Part shown: positions 1 to 11,924 of the stretch, piece by piece | Layout: each line of letters starts with the position of its first letter | How positions within the stretch are numbered: the stretch's first letter is position 1 | Assembly (NCBI RefSeq): GCF_024139115.2 | Contig: NC_085140.1 | Coordinates: 162,156,452 to 162,220,451 of the forward strand | Direction: 5' to 3' | DNA length: 64,000 nt | Origin: Armigeres subalbatus | Lineage: Eukaryota > Arthropoda > Insecta > Diptera > Culicidae | Position numbers and translations under genes: made by a program | The notes under the pieces: model-generated | Database searches by the model: none | Seen by the model: the letters and a program-made list of their open reading frames with translations, nothing else | What the model was told of the DNA's origin: nothing

Positions 1-1043
1 TCTTGAAAGGAGGCTTCCTGGCCTCTTGAAAGGAGGCTTCCGGGCCTCTTGAAAGGAGGCTTCGGGCCTCTTGAAAGGAGGCTTCCGGGCCTCTTGAAAG
101 GAGGCTTCCGGGCCTCTTGAAAGGAGGCTTCCTGGGCCTCTTGAAAGGATGCATCCGGGCCTCTTGAAAGGAGGTATTTGGACCTTGTGAAAGGAGGTAT
201 TCGGTCCTTTTGAAAGGAGGCTCCGGGCCTTTTGAAAGGAAGCTTCCTGGCCTATTGAAAGGAGGCTTCCTAGCCTCTTGAAAGGAGGCTTCCTGGGCCT
301 CTTGAAAGGAGGCCTTGGGCCTTTTGAAAGGAAGCTTCCTGGCCTATTGAAAGGAGGCTTCCTAGCCTCTTGAAAGGAGGCTTCCAGGCCTCTTGAAAGG
401 AGGCTTCCTGGCCTCTTGAAATTAAGCTTCCGGGCTTTTTGAAAGGAGGCCTCCTGGTCTCATGAAAGGAGGCTTCTGGGCCTCTTGAAAGGAGGCTTCC
501 GGGCCTCTTAAAAGGAGGCTTCCGGGCCTCTTGAAAGGAGGCTTCCGGGCCTCTTGAAAGGAGGCTTCCGGGCCCCTTGAAAGGAGGCTTCCGGGCCTCT
601 TGAAAGGAGGCTTCCTGGGCCTCTTGAAAGGAGGCTTCCTGGCCTCTTGAAAGGAGGCTTCCGGGCCTCTTGAAAGGAGGCTTCCTGGCCTCTTGAAAGG
701 AGGCTTCCGGCCTCTTGAAAGGAGGCTTCCGGGCCTCTTGAAAGGAGGCTTCTGGCCTCTTGAAAGGAGGCTTCCTGGCCTCTTGAAGGGAGGCCTCCGG
801 GCCTCTTGAAAGGAGGCTTCCGGGCCTCTTGAAAGGAGGCTTCCGGGCCTCTTGAAAGGAGGCTTCCGGGCCTCTTGAAAGGAGGCTTCCGGGCCTCTTG
901 AAAGGAGGCTTCCGGGCCTCTTGAAAGGAGGCTTCCGGGCCTCTTGAAAGGAGGCTTCCGGGCCTCTTGAAAGGAGGCTTCCGGGCCTCTTGAAAGGAGG
1001 CTTCCGGGCCTCTTGAAAGGAGGCTTCCGGGTCTCTTGGAAGG
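1..1043. repeat. 23-bp minisatellite array, type A
   Basis: About 45 head-to-tail copies of a 23-bp unit, core GCCTCTTGAAAGGAGGC followed by TTCCGG; the array runs off the left edge of the window. Each unit contains the inverted arms GCCTC and GAGGC around TTGAAAG, so every copy can fold on itself. Copies are most uniform at 790-1020 and more degenerate at 160-420. The minus strand is open for about 209 codons here, but this comes from the repeat: three 23-bp units are exactly 23 codons, so one unit is read in all three frames. Not a gene. Confidence 0.95.
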
Positions 1044-1173
1044 AATTTCAATGCTTCAATTCATTTCTATGAGAACATTAATGTTTTCAGAGAAATATTT
1101 CCTATGAATGAATTCTTAGAATATTCAGAAATTGTAGCACACACACTTTTATGTTCAGTAGTTTACACCCAGG

Positions 1174-1346
1174 TTTTTTTTACGCGGTTGGAATTCATTA
1201 ATTTCTCGGTTAACCTGAACTTTCACAGCTTTTTAAATACCCCCTGAATTTTCTTTGATTTTTTGTGAATTTTTTCGTGAGGTTAATTCATTGTTTTATT
1301 GACGCTGAAGGTCTTAACCGACCAAAACCAAACCGTGTAAAAAAAA
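1174..1346. mobile_element. Short TIR element or transposon end (copy 1)
   Basis: The left end TTTTTTTTACGCGGTTGG and the right end CCGTGTAAAAAAAA are inverted copies of one terminus. A second copy lies at 58793-58940 with the same internal order (CTCGGTTAACCTGAACTTT, then TTTGATTTTTTGTGA). A degraded transposase-like reading frame starts just downstream, so this may be the terminal region of a mariner-type element and not a free MITE. The target duplication is not clear. Confidence 0.55.
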
Positions 1347-1360
1347 CCATGGTGTATAAC

Positions 1361-1680
1361 ATGTCGTCAAAACAGGAAGTACTGCGCTGCGTACAATTAT
1401 TTCAAGCGAACAAAGATCGTGGAAAAGAACACGGTGGGCAATTTTAAACGTAAAAATGTTTCAAAAACTGTTAAACGATTTCTGGTCTACTGAGCTCCAT
1501 TGTATACAAAGGTTATACAAAGAAAGGTCAAAGACAGGAAGCAACTCATCAATGGGATACCCGTGATATCTGCATGCAAGATCCAACTACGTCGCACAGC
1601 GAATCGCGGACCATATGCTATTATTCGTTAATCTAAGTTTGAAGACTAAGAAGAATTCTTTATATAACGTATATCAGATT
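1361..1680 (+). pseudogene. Degenerate mariner/Tc1-like transposase N-terminus
   Basis: The reading frame starts MSSKQEVLRCVQLFQANKD and continues after a frame change with residues such as FKRKNVSKTVKRF. This resembles the N-terminal helix-turn-helix of mariner-family transposases, where a ...FxANKxRGK...FKxxNVxKxT... pattern precedes the DNA-binding helix. At least two frame changes and several stops follow, and no DDE catalytic domain is visible. It sits 15 bp past a TIR-like terminus at 1174-1346, consistent with a transposon remnant. The assignment rests on pattern recognition only; a chance ORF is the alternative. Confidence 0.4.
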
Positions 1681-2472
1681 GAACTATACTTCTTTGTAGT
1701 TTTCTTCCTGACCCATTCTTTCCATTCCGGCTACTTAGTGGCCATTCTTCCCATTCCCTTTATGTCGTTGGTGTATGCGACCCAGTTATAGCCTCCCAAC
1801 AAAAATGACCAATACTTCCAGTCCAGCCATCTAAACCTCAGGAGATTGGATACATCGAAAACGTTAGGGAAATTTTTTTTCCCAGGAATTGTTGGCCATA
1901 GGGGCGTATCATCGCTGACGTCCAAAGAAGCCAAGTCCGGTGAGTATCGGTTCAAACAGTAAGTGATTTTTTATCGAAAGAGCGAATCATTTATCATTAA
2001 TTGAAGTAGGTTCATTAGGAAGTTAGTCAGATGGAAGATCATGACCTTACTGGAGGGAGTGTTGCTTACGCAACGAACCTGCATCATACTTTGTCTTTGA
2101 CGTGCTGCGTACTGACCGATCCGCTTAGCTGCTTTTTTCAGTCTTTTGCTAGCTATCTCAATTTCCTTAAAGTTACGTGCCGCATCATAAAAACGGTCTG
2201 CAAAGCAAAGTATAGTGGAGGAAATAGGGTTACTGCTCCTGGACTTCATCTCATAGCTCCGATATTGGTCTCACGAAAAACAAAGCAATGAAAAGGTATT
2301 TGGTTTGTTTATTATTTTTGTGATTTTTTTCAGCAGTGAGCACGCATGTTAACAAAAAGAAGCGATGAAATTGGTGCCGTATTTCTTTGTTTCGCGATGA
2401 GATGAATATATGTTCAGTGAGATGGAAATCGGAACAGTTCCCCTAATTATAATATTTTCACTGTTTTATATA

Positions 2473-2685
2473 CAAAATGGTCATGTTTCAGGATCAATAT
2501 CTCGATTCCTATCAATTAGATTGGTTTCATTTTTTGTCGTCCAGCCCATATACATAAGCAACAAAACTACATACAAATAAAACCCATTGGGTTAAGATTC
2601 AAGTCATTTTAGGCTGAACGACAAAAAATGAAACCAATCTTATCGCTAGGAATCGAGATACTGATCTTGAAACATGACCATTTTG
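2473..2685. mobile_element. Foldback MITE with TA duplication
   Basis: Two arms of about 74 bp (2473-2546 and 2612-2685) are inverted copies with few mismatches. They start CAAAATGGTCATGTTTCA and end TGAAACATGACCATTTTG. Flanking TA dinucleotides at 2471-2472 and 2686-2687 fit a Tc1/mariner-type target duplication. The ~65-bp loop has no coding potential. Confidence 0.85.
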
Positions 2686-2780
2686 TATGGAAAACAGGGC
2701 TGTACGGTTTCTTTATTTCGGGGCTGTAGTTACAGACATTGTACAAATAGTAAGCCTCTTGCGTAGAGCAGCAATAACTA

Positions 2781-3268
2781 GGCTAGGTGTACCAGTTGTG
2801 GCTATAGCACCAGTTGTCGCACTAGTGCTTTATATGCCAAATGACCAATTAAATCGCCGCAAACCAAAATCATATCGATAAAGCATATTCATATGACACG
2901 ATAACACCTTTGATTTCCTCAAAAACAAGCAAAGCATAATTGTAAAAATTGATTTTGCTTAATTTTTAACGTCCTTTGCACCAGTTGTCGCACTAGTGGT
3001 CCCAATTTGGCCAGTCCCATAAGAAAACAATGGGATTTGCCAAATAAGGAACCAAAATTAAGAATAGTGCCACAACTGGTGCATGCGTTTCTATTATGGA
3101 TTAATCAATTTTGAGGATAATAACAAATTTTATTGTGGTTTTCACAGCTGTTCTAAGGAGCAGGAAGTAAAACCTTTCGCTTGATATATAAAGTCCACCC
3201 ACATGCCTTTTACTTATTTCTTAAAAAATAATTGTTCTTATGTATGGCGACAACTGGTACACCGACCC
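2781..3268. mobile_element. 488-bp TIR element (MITE), TA-flanked
   Basis: The left terminus GGCTAGGTGTACCAGTTGTG and the right terminus CAACTGGTACACCGACCC are inverted copies, flanked by TA at 2779-2780 and 3269-3270. The motif ACCAGTTGTCGCACTAGTG occurs twice inside (about 2811 and 2981). No transposase frame, so non-autonomous. Confidence 0.75.
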
Positions 3269-3360
3269 TATTTAATATTTTTCACATAGAGCAACATACC
3301 CTCAATATGTCAGGTCGTGTTATATTCCAATCGGGGCTTACATCTGTTTAACAAGTTAAG

Positions 3361-3990
3361 ATCAGAAGTGAACACGGCGACCCTTTCAGCTTTCCAAGGC
3401 AATCAGTAGATAATGTGAAAAGATTCCAATATCTTTGCAGTCAATTGACGTCAGAAGGCGGTATCAAGATCGACAAAGAGGCACGGATCAAGAGCCGAGT
3501 ATAACAAATAGGGTATTCGTTCCATTATTAATAACATGCTCCTATATCAATATCATTCGCAAAACGGACAATTTTGGCTCAATTTGTTTTGTTGTTATTA
3601 TTGTGAATAAAATCACAAAAATAAGAAACAAAACAATTTGTGCTCCAATTCTTTGTTTTCGAATGTTATTGATCTGGGTACATGGTATGAATTCAAGGAG
3701 CAGTTTACTTATTTGAACAACCAGATTAGTCAAAGTACAAAAATCCGAATTATCAATTTCAACGTTAAATCCAATGCTGTTATATGCTATAGTGAAATAT
3801 GACATGAATCAGTGGAGAACACAAAACGGCTACAGGTGTTTATCAAGATATGCCTGCGGTAGATTATTCGAGCCTGGTGGCCTCCCAATTGGATCTCAAA
3901 TACCGAGCTCCATCGTTGGTGTAACCAGAGCTGGATAGCTCAAAGTCAGAATCGGAAGTAGGGATGAGTCGCCAACCACACCAAGGATAG
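3361..3990 (+). pseudogene. LINE reverse-transcriptase C-terminal remnant
   Basis: Two separated pieces match the region after the RT catalytic core of insect LINEs. About 3400-3500 encodes VDNVKRFQYLCSQLTSEGG, like the FxYLGSxxTxxGG block. About 3810-3990 encodes, across frame changes, pieces resembling KRLQVFIKICLR and WISNTELHRWCNQ, like the WISNxELHRRCxQ block near the C-terminus. The two pieces are separated by a foldback insert at about 3527-3710. Many stops; long dead. Clade not resolved. Confidence 0.6.
3527..3710. mobile_element. Short foldback element inside LINE remnant
   Basis: The left arm (ATCAATATCATTCGCAAAAC) and the inverse of the right arm (ATCAATAACATTCGAAAAC) pair, and the similarity extends inward to CAAATTGTTTTGTT. 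Related sequence appears at 20645-20775 and 21425-21490, so this is a dispersed family. It splits two pieces of LINE coding sequence. Confidence 0.5.
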
Positions 3991-6414
3991 TAAATAAGTA
4001 AGTGAGTAAGTTTTAATGAGAAATCATTATCTTATGAGGAGCTGTTATGCCTCATTCACAATCCGCTCATCATTCACTATGGACTTCACATGTAAAACTC
4101 AGGTGTAGAATTAACGAAGGATTGATATTCAGAGCTGTGCGAAATAGTTGAGACATTCTGAAAATTACGTATCAAAAACCTACGGCATTAAAAAAATCGT
4201 GAATTTCTTCTGAAGTAGCTATAATTGTTTTGTTGTGTGCTTCGTTCTTCAACAATCAATAAAGTGGATTCTATATTTGATTTATTAATATGTAAATATA
4301 AAACCGCAAAATGATTTATACATTTGGGAATGTGTAATAAAATCAAATACCAGTAAAGTGAGCTACTTAATAACGCTGATTTCGAATCATTAACATTTCT
4401 CATTCAAGTAATTAGGGCACTCTAAGCATATCAGGCAATTTCACCGAACCTTCTTGACCTCATCTACGAGCTACCAGATGACAAATGGATAAAATATTCA
4501 AATGCCCTAACCAAAACGATGGCAAAAAGTTGCCTTCTGTTCAGATTTCCACTCCTCCAAATTGTCCGACGGATATTCGTTTGCATATTTTTACGTCCAC
4601 TTCCTTCCACTGCTTTCGAAGTTCGCCAGGTGAATACAAACCGAGCATGCGATTTGAAAAGGTTGTAAGGAACCTTCTGGCATACGCCTCTCATGATCAT
4701 CTAGTCTTGAAACGAAAGGCCAAATATTACCATTTTCATCGATTTCATTTCAGCACTATCACTTTATTCAGTGTTTGTCATTATATTAATAAGGGGATAC
4801 CGTGATACATACAAAGTGTTTAGATGCTTCATATGAAATATGCGAGGGGGTTGAAAATTAAAATTACGCCACGATTCTTCAGAAAAAAGCAATATTTGAT
4901 TCATAAAGATAAATAAGAAATGAAGTTTTATACTACTGGTTAAACGTAGCAAATAAAGAATGTACGACCTTTTCTAAAATTAAGAATAGGTCCGCATGAA
5001 CGTATTCTATTTTTATTGGGGGGCACGCATCCCGTCTTGGCCGACCCCACTACCTTTATCTACTTCTCTCCCGGGAGGATGCTATCCTTGTTGTCTGGCA
5101 TGCTTCGGACGGCAACATAAAATTGCTCTAGGCAAAATAGCATAAACGTACGGAACGACCAAAGTTCTCCAATCGTACGGCCGGTGCGGAAATGAAAAGA
5201 AAATCTCAATTTCTACGTTAACATTTTTATGCGCCTTTGGTTGTTGGTATTCAGTGAAATTGTGTTCCGCCCTGCTAAATATTTATTTCGTCATTCTATT
5301 TGCTTTGGGTTCAATTTCGGTTCGAACATCCTACCAGCAAACACAACTTGCAATAACTTGAGGTAGAAGTGCAGAAGAACATCTCTACGCCCGGTTGGCA
5401 ACATCGGAATTCTACATATGTATCGAAAAACCGATCAATCATATATGAGTCAACACAGGAAGGAACAAGCAATAAAAATTTTATCGGAGATTAAGTTTAC
5501 TTTCAAGTTTGTGTTTTTCCACAGTGCACTCCTGGGTACCAAAAACGAATTGTAATGGATCCGGAAGATATGGTGTGGGAGATACGTTTCATTGGAGTTT
5601 TTTGCTTGGCCTTTATCGTGTACTAAAGTGTACTTAAACAATGTGGCTTCATTTCGTACGAAAATGATTATTCTCCACAGATAGCCTAGTCGGTGAAGTC
5701 AAGATTTTATTAAGTCAGAGGTAAGGGATTCGAAATATCAGAGGTTTCTCTTAAATAAATCTCCGAGTTGCTACGCACATAATTCCAGGTCTCGTATCCG
5801 TGGAAACCAATTAGTTTAATAGGCGTCTAGATCAAAATATTTAAGATGATCTCGTGTTCATCCTGCGTGCGTTCATCGTGTTAATATACACCGAAACGTC
5901 CGAAGATAGACGCAAAACGTTATTGCTGCGAATACATGTATAAATAAATGAATCAATAGAAATAGAATTTGATGAACCCATGAATTTGCTCCAGTGAGGA
6001 TCAGCGCAAAATAATATCTACGCAGCTTGGTTGAAACCTTATCTTATGGATCGACAACTTCGGGTGAAGATCGATGGTTTGTGTCAGCGCTTTTCGCAAA
6101 CAGATCTGATGTGTATCAATCTTGGACCGCTACTGTTTGTTTTTTCTTCAACGATGCTACCTTTGAGTATTGGTGAATGTTTTAAACTGGTGACGCTGAT
6201 GGTATGAAGCTTTACATTGTTGTATGAACGTTGGATGAATGCCATGTGCTAGTATCAGAATGTATTGAACTTAAAATTGAAGTTTTCGGAAAAAAGCATG
6301 ATTTATTGAAATCCAAATGAAACTGTCGATTAAAGCAGTCGGATTCTAAATCCATGTGCCCATCATTAACTAAATGTGAGATCGATTGACAGAACGAAAC
6401 GAACAAAAAGGGAC
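3991..6414. other. No gene recognised
   Basis: AT-rich sequence with only short chance frames on both strands. No repeat structure, RNA gene or conserved domain could be supported by reading. Confidence 0.5.
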
Positions 6415-7054
6415 TAGGGTAACTGCACCAGCTTTGGGCATTTTCCTAATTTGGCCAGTTTCTCGCATAACTCCAAAAATAATTTATTAATAATAAATCA
6501 TTTTCGAGGAATTATTTGTTCTAACTTGAGATAGGGTTTCTTACCCCATTCCCGGCCTAACATGCGTACGACTGCATTATTCAATTGATATTTATGACAG
6601 GAAGCAACTTTTCCTGAATTTTGTGAGCTGTATTATACTGCATTGGGGTTCACTTTTGCTTAAAAAATAGCTATTCGTGCTAAATATCGTTCAAAAAAGC
6701 TTTTATTTGATTTAAATTAACGAGGTGCAGCACTCATTTCAGTCATAGCGATTCCCATTCCGGCATATCATAAAACCAGTTCCCGGCCTAAGCAAAATTT
6801 CACTCAATCTCTCAACATTTTACTCTCATTCTCTCTCGGGACGGTAGAAAATGCGACGTAAACAAAAATATGCACGTTCCACGACAACAAGATGCCAGAT
6901 GGTATCATTCATAATCATTTTTATTTGGTTGAAAAGATATATTTACTCATCCAATTTTTTTTTCCGAATACTTAAAAACAATATTTTTTTTCACCTTTTG
7001 AAATCGAGAAAATTATAGATTACATGATAGCGTCAACGTATTAGACAGTTTTCC

Positions 7055-8636
7055 CATTGGCGGAAAAAAGGGGGGGGGTAGGGGGGGCTAAGCCCTCCCT
7101 AGAAAAAAATTAGCCCCCCCTAGGATTTGATAATTTAGTTAGCAGTGATATCAGTTTTCAACATATAGCATAATGAATTACCGAAAAAGTTTGAAGACTA
7201 AAGAGTTATCTCTCATATTCACTCTATCATACTTAATGAAATGAGTGGAAGAAAAATTAGCTTGTTTCTGAATTCTGAGAAAGATTCCCATCAGCATACG
7301 AGAAGGATTCTCATCAGAATCCGAGAAGAATTCTCACTTCAATATCTAAAGAATTCTTTTCGGATTCATCGAAATATTCCAATCGTAATCCAGAAGAATT
7401 CCTACTGGACGATTTGCTTTAGAATCTCTCGTTGATTTGCTCCGGAACATCTCCAGATTCGTTTTAAGATTGGTTCAGAAATTCCTTGACAAATCAGAAT
7501 CCTTCGGCGATTTGCTTCGTAATCCTTTGAAGATTTAATTCGGAGTCTCTCGACGTTTTGCAAATGATCTGCGTTGGGATCTCTAGACGATAAGGAATCC
7601 GGCTGACGATTTGCTTTGGAATCCCGCGAAGAGTTGCTTCAGAATCATTCGACGTTTCGTTACGGAATACATCGACGGTTTGCTTCAGAATTTATCATAG
7701 ATTTTGTTCAGAGTCCCTTAACGAATTTTTTTGGAACCATTCGACGATTTGCTTCGAAATTCTTCAATGATTTGCATCGGAATCCCTCAACGATTTGCTT
7801 CAACATTCTTGGAGGATTCCCTTCGGGATCGCTGGAAGATTCTTTTCGAAATAACTGAAGGATTAATTCGTAGTCGCTCGACGATTTGCTTCGAAGTTCT
7901 TCGACGTATTGCTTCAGAATCCTTCGACGATATGCGTCTTCATCCCTGGAACATTGCTCATGAAATACCTGGAACCATCATATTGGAATTCCTGGAGGGT
8001 TTTCGACAAAATCCCTGGAACATTCCCCTTAAAATTCCTGAAATATTCCCGTCGAAATTCCTGGAGGGTGAAGGATCCCTGGTTCATTCTCGTCGGAATC
8101 CTTGAAATTTTTCCGTTGGAATTCCTGAAATATTCCCTCCGAAATCTCTGGTGGATTCCCTTCATGATCCCTGGAGGCTCCCATCGGTATTCTGGTCGAA
8201 ATATCTAGAGATTCCCGTCGGAGTCCCTAGAACATTCCAGTCAGGATCACTAAAGGATTCTCATCAGAATTCTTGGAAGATTCTCGGCGGAATCCATGGA
8301 AAGTTGCACTATTTTTTTTCATTTGAGATAGATAGAATATTTATGAAGTATGCAAATATATCCACTGCCTGACGCTAGTCGAGCGCAATTAAACATAGAC
8401 TGTGAGTTGTTGCTCACACGTGCACACGTGCACGTGCTTGAAAAAAGAGAATAATATGAATGAGTGTGATGGATCCGCAATTGCCTTAGGTGATTGGACT
8501 GCATTTGTCACATTACCGCTGATAACTTGATGAGATGTTAAAATGTTAGAGAATTTTCAAAAAGAGGGTCAATTTTGAGAAAAAATATAAAGGGGCTATA
8601 GCCCCCCCTAGGCGTCGGAGGTAGTTACGCCAATGA
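7055..8636. mobile_element. Nested TIR element carrying a minisatellite
   Basis: The left end CATTGGCGG is followed by G-runs and GGGGCTAAGCCC. The right end has GGGGCTATAGCCCC and then TTACGCCAATG, forming diverged terminal inverted repeats. The 7-bp duplication GTTTTCC flanks it (7048-7054 and 8637-8643). About 1.05 kb of the 1.58-kb interior is a 23-bp tandem array. A related terminus recurs at 56545-56596. No transposase. Confidence 0.65.
7255..8310. repeat. Degenerate 23-bp tandem array, type B
   Basis: About 45 diverged copies of a 23-bp unit of two flavours: GATTTGCTTCGGAATCCCTC at 7440-7930 and GGAATTCCTGGAGGATTCCC at 7930-8310. Many units are perfect mini-hairpins, e.g. GGATTCTCATCAGAATCC at 7305-7322 (7-bp stem, 4-nt loop). 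Overlapping open frames of up to 124 codons come from the repeat and are not genes. Confidence 0.85.
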
Positions 8637-9631
8637 GTTTTCCTATTAACGATGAAGGATCATTCTCCTGGCCTTTTGGCAGCACGGTGCGACTAGAAGT
8701 TTTTGGGCCGAGGTGGTTTTTTGTTCGGTTTGAGAATACTTTTTTAAATGTATTCTAATTATGTTTATATAAGTTCTAGTGATACGTTCTAGTGATTAGA
8801 TTGAAGTGCGTGTGAGGCATTATGGTGTGGTGATTAAAAGCTTGAAGCAAAGATTGTAACGAGCACTAGGACGATTTTCAGGTAGGTGTTTATTTGATGA
8901 TACCGTTTTGTAAAAGTGGAAAGAATCACTCCGGCTCAGTGGTGTGGCATCGGAGAGCGAGATTTTGAAATCTACATTTTTATTTTCTACAATTGGATCA
9001 ATTAGGAGTAAAACAAGTGATTTAAAAATATTGAGTATTGTGAAAAATAAATGGGAGACTTTTTAAAAATTATCAATCATAAACCTACGGCTTCCAAACA
9101 GTATAAATCATTAGTTTTCTGTGCAGTGAGCCGGAAACCGGGTCCATAGGCCCAAGTAGTGATTTACCCTATATTCCTTTATTCTTATTCGCTGTTGAAA
9201 TTTATTGATATTTTTGGAAAATATGCATTTTCAGGGTTGGCCAAATTAGAAACTAAGGTGGCCAAAACCGATACACTTCCCCTATTTTTATACGAAGTGT
9301 TGATACTTCGCCTATGCATCACTTCCTTGATTGGTACATGTACCCTTGTAGGTACCTCGCAGAAAAATGCGTGATGGTGAATGTATTACAATTGCAATAC
9401 AAACTTATTGATAAAGTTTTGATAAATTTTTTTTTTTCCAATTTCGTTTATTTGGTAGGCTCAGGCGTGTATAACACTTTACGGAGCCACGTTTCTTTGA
9501 GATATGTACAATCGACATAATCTTATTATTAAATTAGTAAGAGAGGGAAATAAGCCAACGTACTCGTGGTGACTCGAGGTTAGGTTTACAATGTTTGGAC
9601 GGGTATTAGGATTCGGGAGGGTTTTGATAAA

Positions 9632-9733
9632 TGTTCAATTTTTTATTCTAATACTTTGCATTGTACATAATGTTCATGGCGATCAGCATGAACATTATGT
9701 ACAATGCAAAGTATTAGAATAAAAAATTGAACA
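9632..9733. repeat. Perfect 47-bp palindrome with 8-nt loop
   Basis: Arms at 9632-9678 and 9687-9733 are exact reverse complements around the loop GCGATCAG. They start TGTTCAATTTTTTATTC and end GAATAAAAAATTGAACA. The absence of any mismatch suggests a recent inverted duplication or conversion. A related diverged half-copy lies near 55150-55195. Confidence 0.95.
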
Positions 9734-10489
9734 ACAAAAATTCAAGGTCTAGCTAATCTTGCCTATCACAACCAGCATAGTGTATGAAGGGCTGTAGGAC
9801 AAAGGGTCAAAAGAACAAAACGACGAAAGAACAAATTTGTATATTTTTTAATGTAATGTATTAATGCGAATTTCCAATCACTCCGTGATGAACTTTTGGT
9901 AAATTTAAAATCACGTAAATAAAATTTAAAAAAACAATCACTAAAGACCTCCTACGCAGTGCTGCAAGAATGTAGACGAAAGCGTCGGGATTTGACAGTT
10001 AACTCATATATTTTCTGTTAAATCTTTCCGTTTCTGCTGATTTGCGTTTGGGGCTTGATAGTGACAGACCCAAATCAGAATCTTCTCCGAAAATTTCACT
10101 TGGCGCCATCCTTGCGAATGCATTTTTGTATCCTTCTGACGTGCACTTATGATTCTTCTGCCAAAAGCAACTTTCTGCTGTCGCTAAGCAATTGCTGTTT
10201 TAAGAAAATTTCTTTCTACTCAACCTTCTTTTCTATAAACATGTGCTTCTAAAAAGAACCGATTGATATTCCACTAGCAGCTCCGTCGAACTTTGTCTTG
10301 CCAAAAATGATTTTATATTTTAATTGTATGGGATCCCGCACCTTTAGAGCCGGGAGGGGTTTCAACCATCATAGATACATTTCTTGCCTTCAAAAACCTC
10401 ATCATACCAAATTTAGCTCCATTTGCTTGATTGATACTCTTGATTCTTACAATATTTTTTTGCAGCGCATACCAGCGCATACGAATCTG
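9734..10489. other. No gene recognised
   Basis: AT-rich sequence with short chance frames. Near 9795-9835 a few AAAGGGTCAAAAGAAC-type words foreshadow the purine-rich repeats that start about 10490. Confidence 0.45.
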
Positions 10490-11330
10490 TGTCAAAAGGT
10501 CGAAATGACAAGAGGTCGAAGGTAAAAAAATGACAGAAGGTTGAAGGAAAAGAAGGTTGGAAGAAATAAATGGGTCAAAAGGTCGAAAGGACGAAAGATC
10601 GAAGAGACAAAAGGTCGACAGAACAAATAGTCGAATAGACAGAGATTGGAGGTTTCATTCTATTAATCATTGACTGTTCTTACGAGTTATGCCTTATTTA
10701 TATTTTAAACAGACGCTGGTGAAACACAAATAAACATAAATGTGCAAAAGAATGGTTGTTTAATACTCGACGTTTTGCCTCATTTTTTATAATTTCGACC
10801 TCTTATCCCATCTCACCTTTTAATCCTTCGATCTTTTGACCTTCGACCTTTTGACCTTCGATCTTTTGTCCTACAACCATAAGTTCTATTTTTTGTTCTT
10901 TCGACGTTTCGTCCTTTCGACCTAGCGGCTCAGGTTTTTTGTTTCGTCCTTTTGACCCTTCGACCTTTCGGCTCTTAGACATTTGTCTTTTCGACCTTTT
11001 GACCTTCAACCTTTTGTGTTTTTACCACATATTTTTTGTTTCAACCTTTTGTCCCTTCGACCTTTTGTCCCTTCAACCTTTTGTTCTTCCGACCTTTGAC
11101 CTTCGAGCTTCTGTCCTTCGTCCTTTTGACTCAGATTTTTTTGTTTCGACCGTTTGTCCCTTCGACCTTTTGTCCTTTCGACCTTGTGACTCTATTTTTT
11201 TTACCTTTTATCCCGTCGATCTTTTGACCCTTTGACCTTTTGACCTTCGACCATTTGTCCTCCAACAATTAGTTCAATCTTTTGTTCCTTCGACGTTTCG
11301 TCCTTACGATATTCTGGTTCAGGTTTTTGA
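10490..11330. repeat. Strand-switched GGTCGAAAG / CTTTCGACC repeats
   Basis: At 10490-10640 the plus strand carries degenerate AAAGGTCGAAAGGACGAAAG words. At 10795-11330 it carries the complementary sense, CTTTTGTCCTTCGACC. The two blocks could form a long imperfect hairpin around a ~150-bp unrelated loop. Open frames on either strand are repeat artefacts. Confidence 0.75.
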
Positions 11331-11515
11331 GGAATACTAAAATGAACGTACAAGATCCCGATCAGACGAATATCAAAAATATCAAATCTTGATCAGATAG
11401 CAAAATTAGTTATGGGCATGATTGATAAAAGAGATAATAGATCAGACGTCAATGCCAATATTTTGTGCTAAAATATTATGAGGGATCTAATTCTGCTATT
11501 TGTAGGAAGTGACCA

Positions 11516-11572
11516 ATATCATGTGATATATTGATAATGTGATATGTGATATGTGATATGTTGATATTGAAA
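11516..11572. repeat. GATATGT-type microsatellite
   Basis: Short degenerate run of GTGATATGTGATATG words. No other function seen. Confidence 0.6.
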
Positions 11573-11924
11573 GGATATTTCGGAGTAAATTTTTGACATT
11601 TTTGTCTGTTTTTTATCACTGATATCAATGAAGGCCAAGGTGGGTTATTTTGTTTATGGCTTCTGTCCGGGATTGGCACGGCAAATTCTGGATTAATAAT
11701 CTACATAATAAATGAAATTTACAAATAGCTGGAGAGTGACCGAGTCGATTGATATATGTATAACTTTTTAAAATCCATCGAATCATAAAGGCGCTAGTAA
11801 CGTTAAAAATATTCCCTTTAGTCACGATGATTCGCTCTCGATTTCCAAAAAAATGGCACCCGGTATAGTAAAGAAAGACGTAAGCCCTACATCAAACAAT
11901 TCGAGTAGCACCGATGCAAGAGGC

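Larger units (their letters stand above)
6417..9282. mobile_element. 2.9-kb TIR element hosting a second element
   Basis: The left end begins GGGTAACTGCACCAGCTTTG and continues to CTAATTTGGCCA. The reverse complement of the right end begins GGGGAAGTGTATCGGTTTTG and also reaches CTAATTTGGCCA. TA flanks both ends (6415-6416 and 9283-9284). Without the nested insert at 7055-8636 it is about 1.3 kb, with no transposase. The ends are diverged, so the call is moderate. Confidence 0.45.

Noticed and set aside
1..1043. CRISPR-like array of short repeats
   Set aside because: Units are contiguous with no unique spacers, and the genome is eukaryotic.
10803..11235. Lys/Gly-rich and Phe/Pro-rich frames
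   Set aside because: Simple repeat of GGTCGAAAG and its complement.
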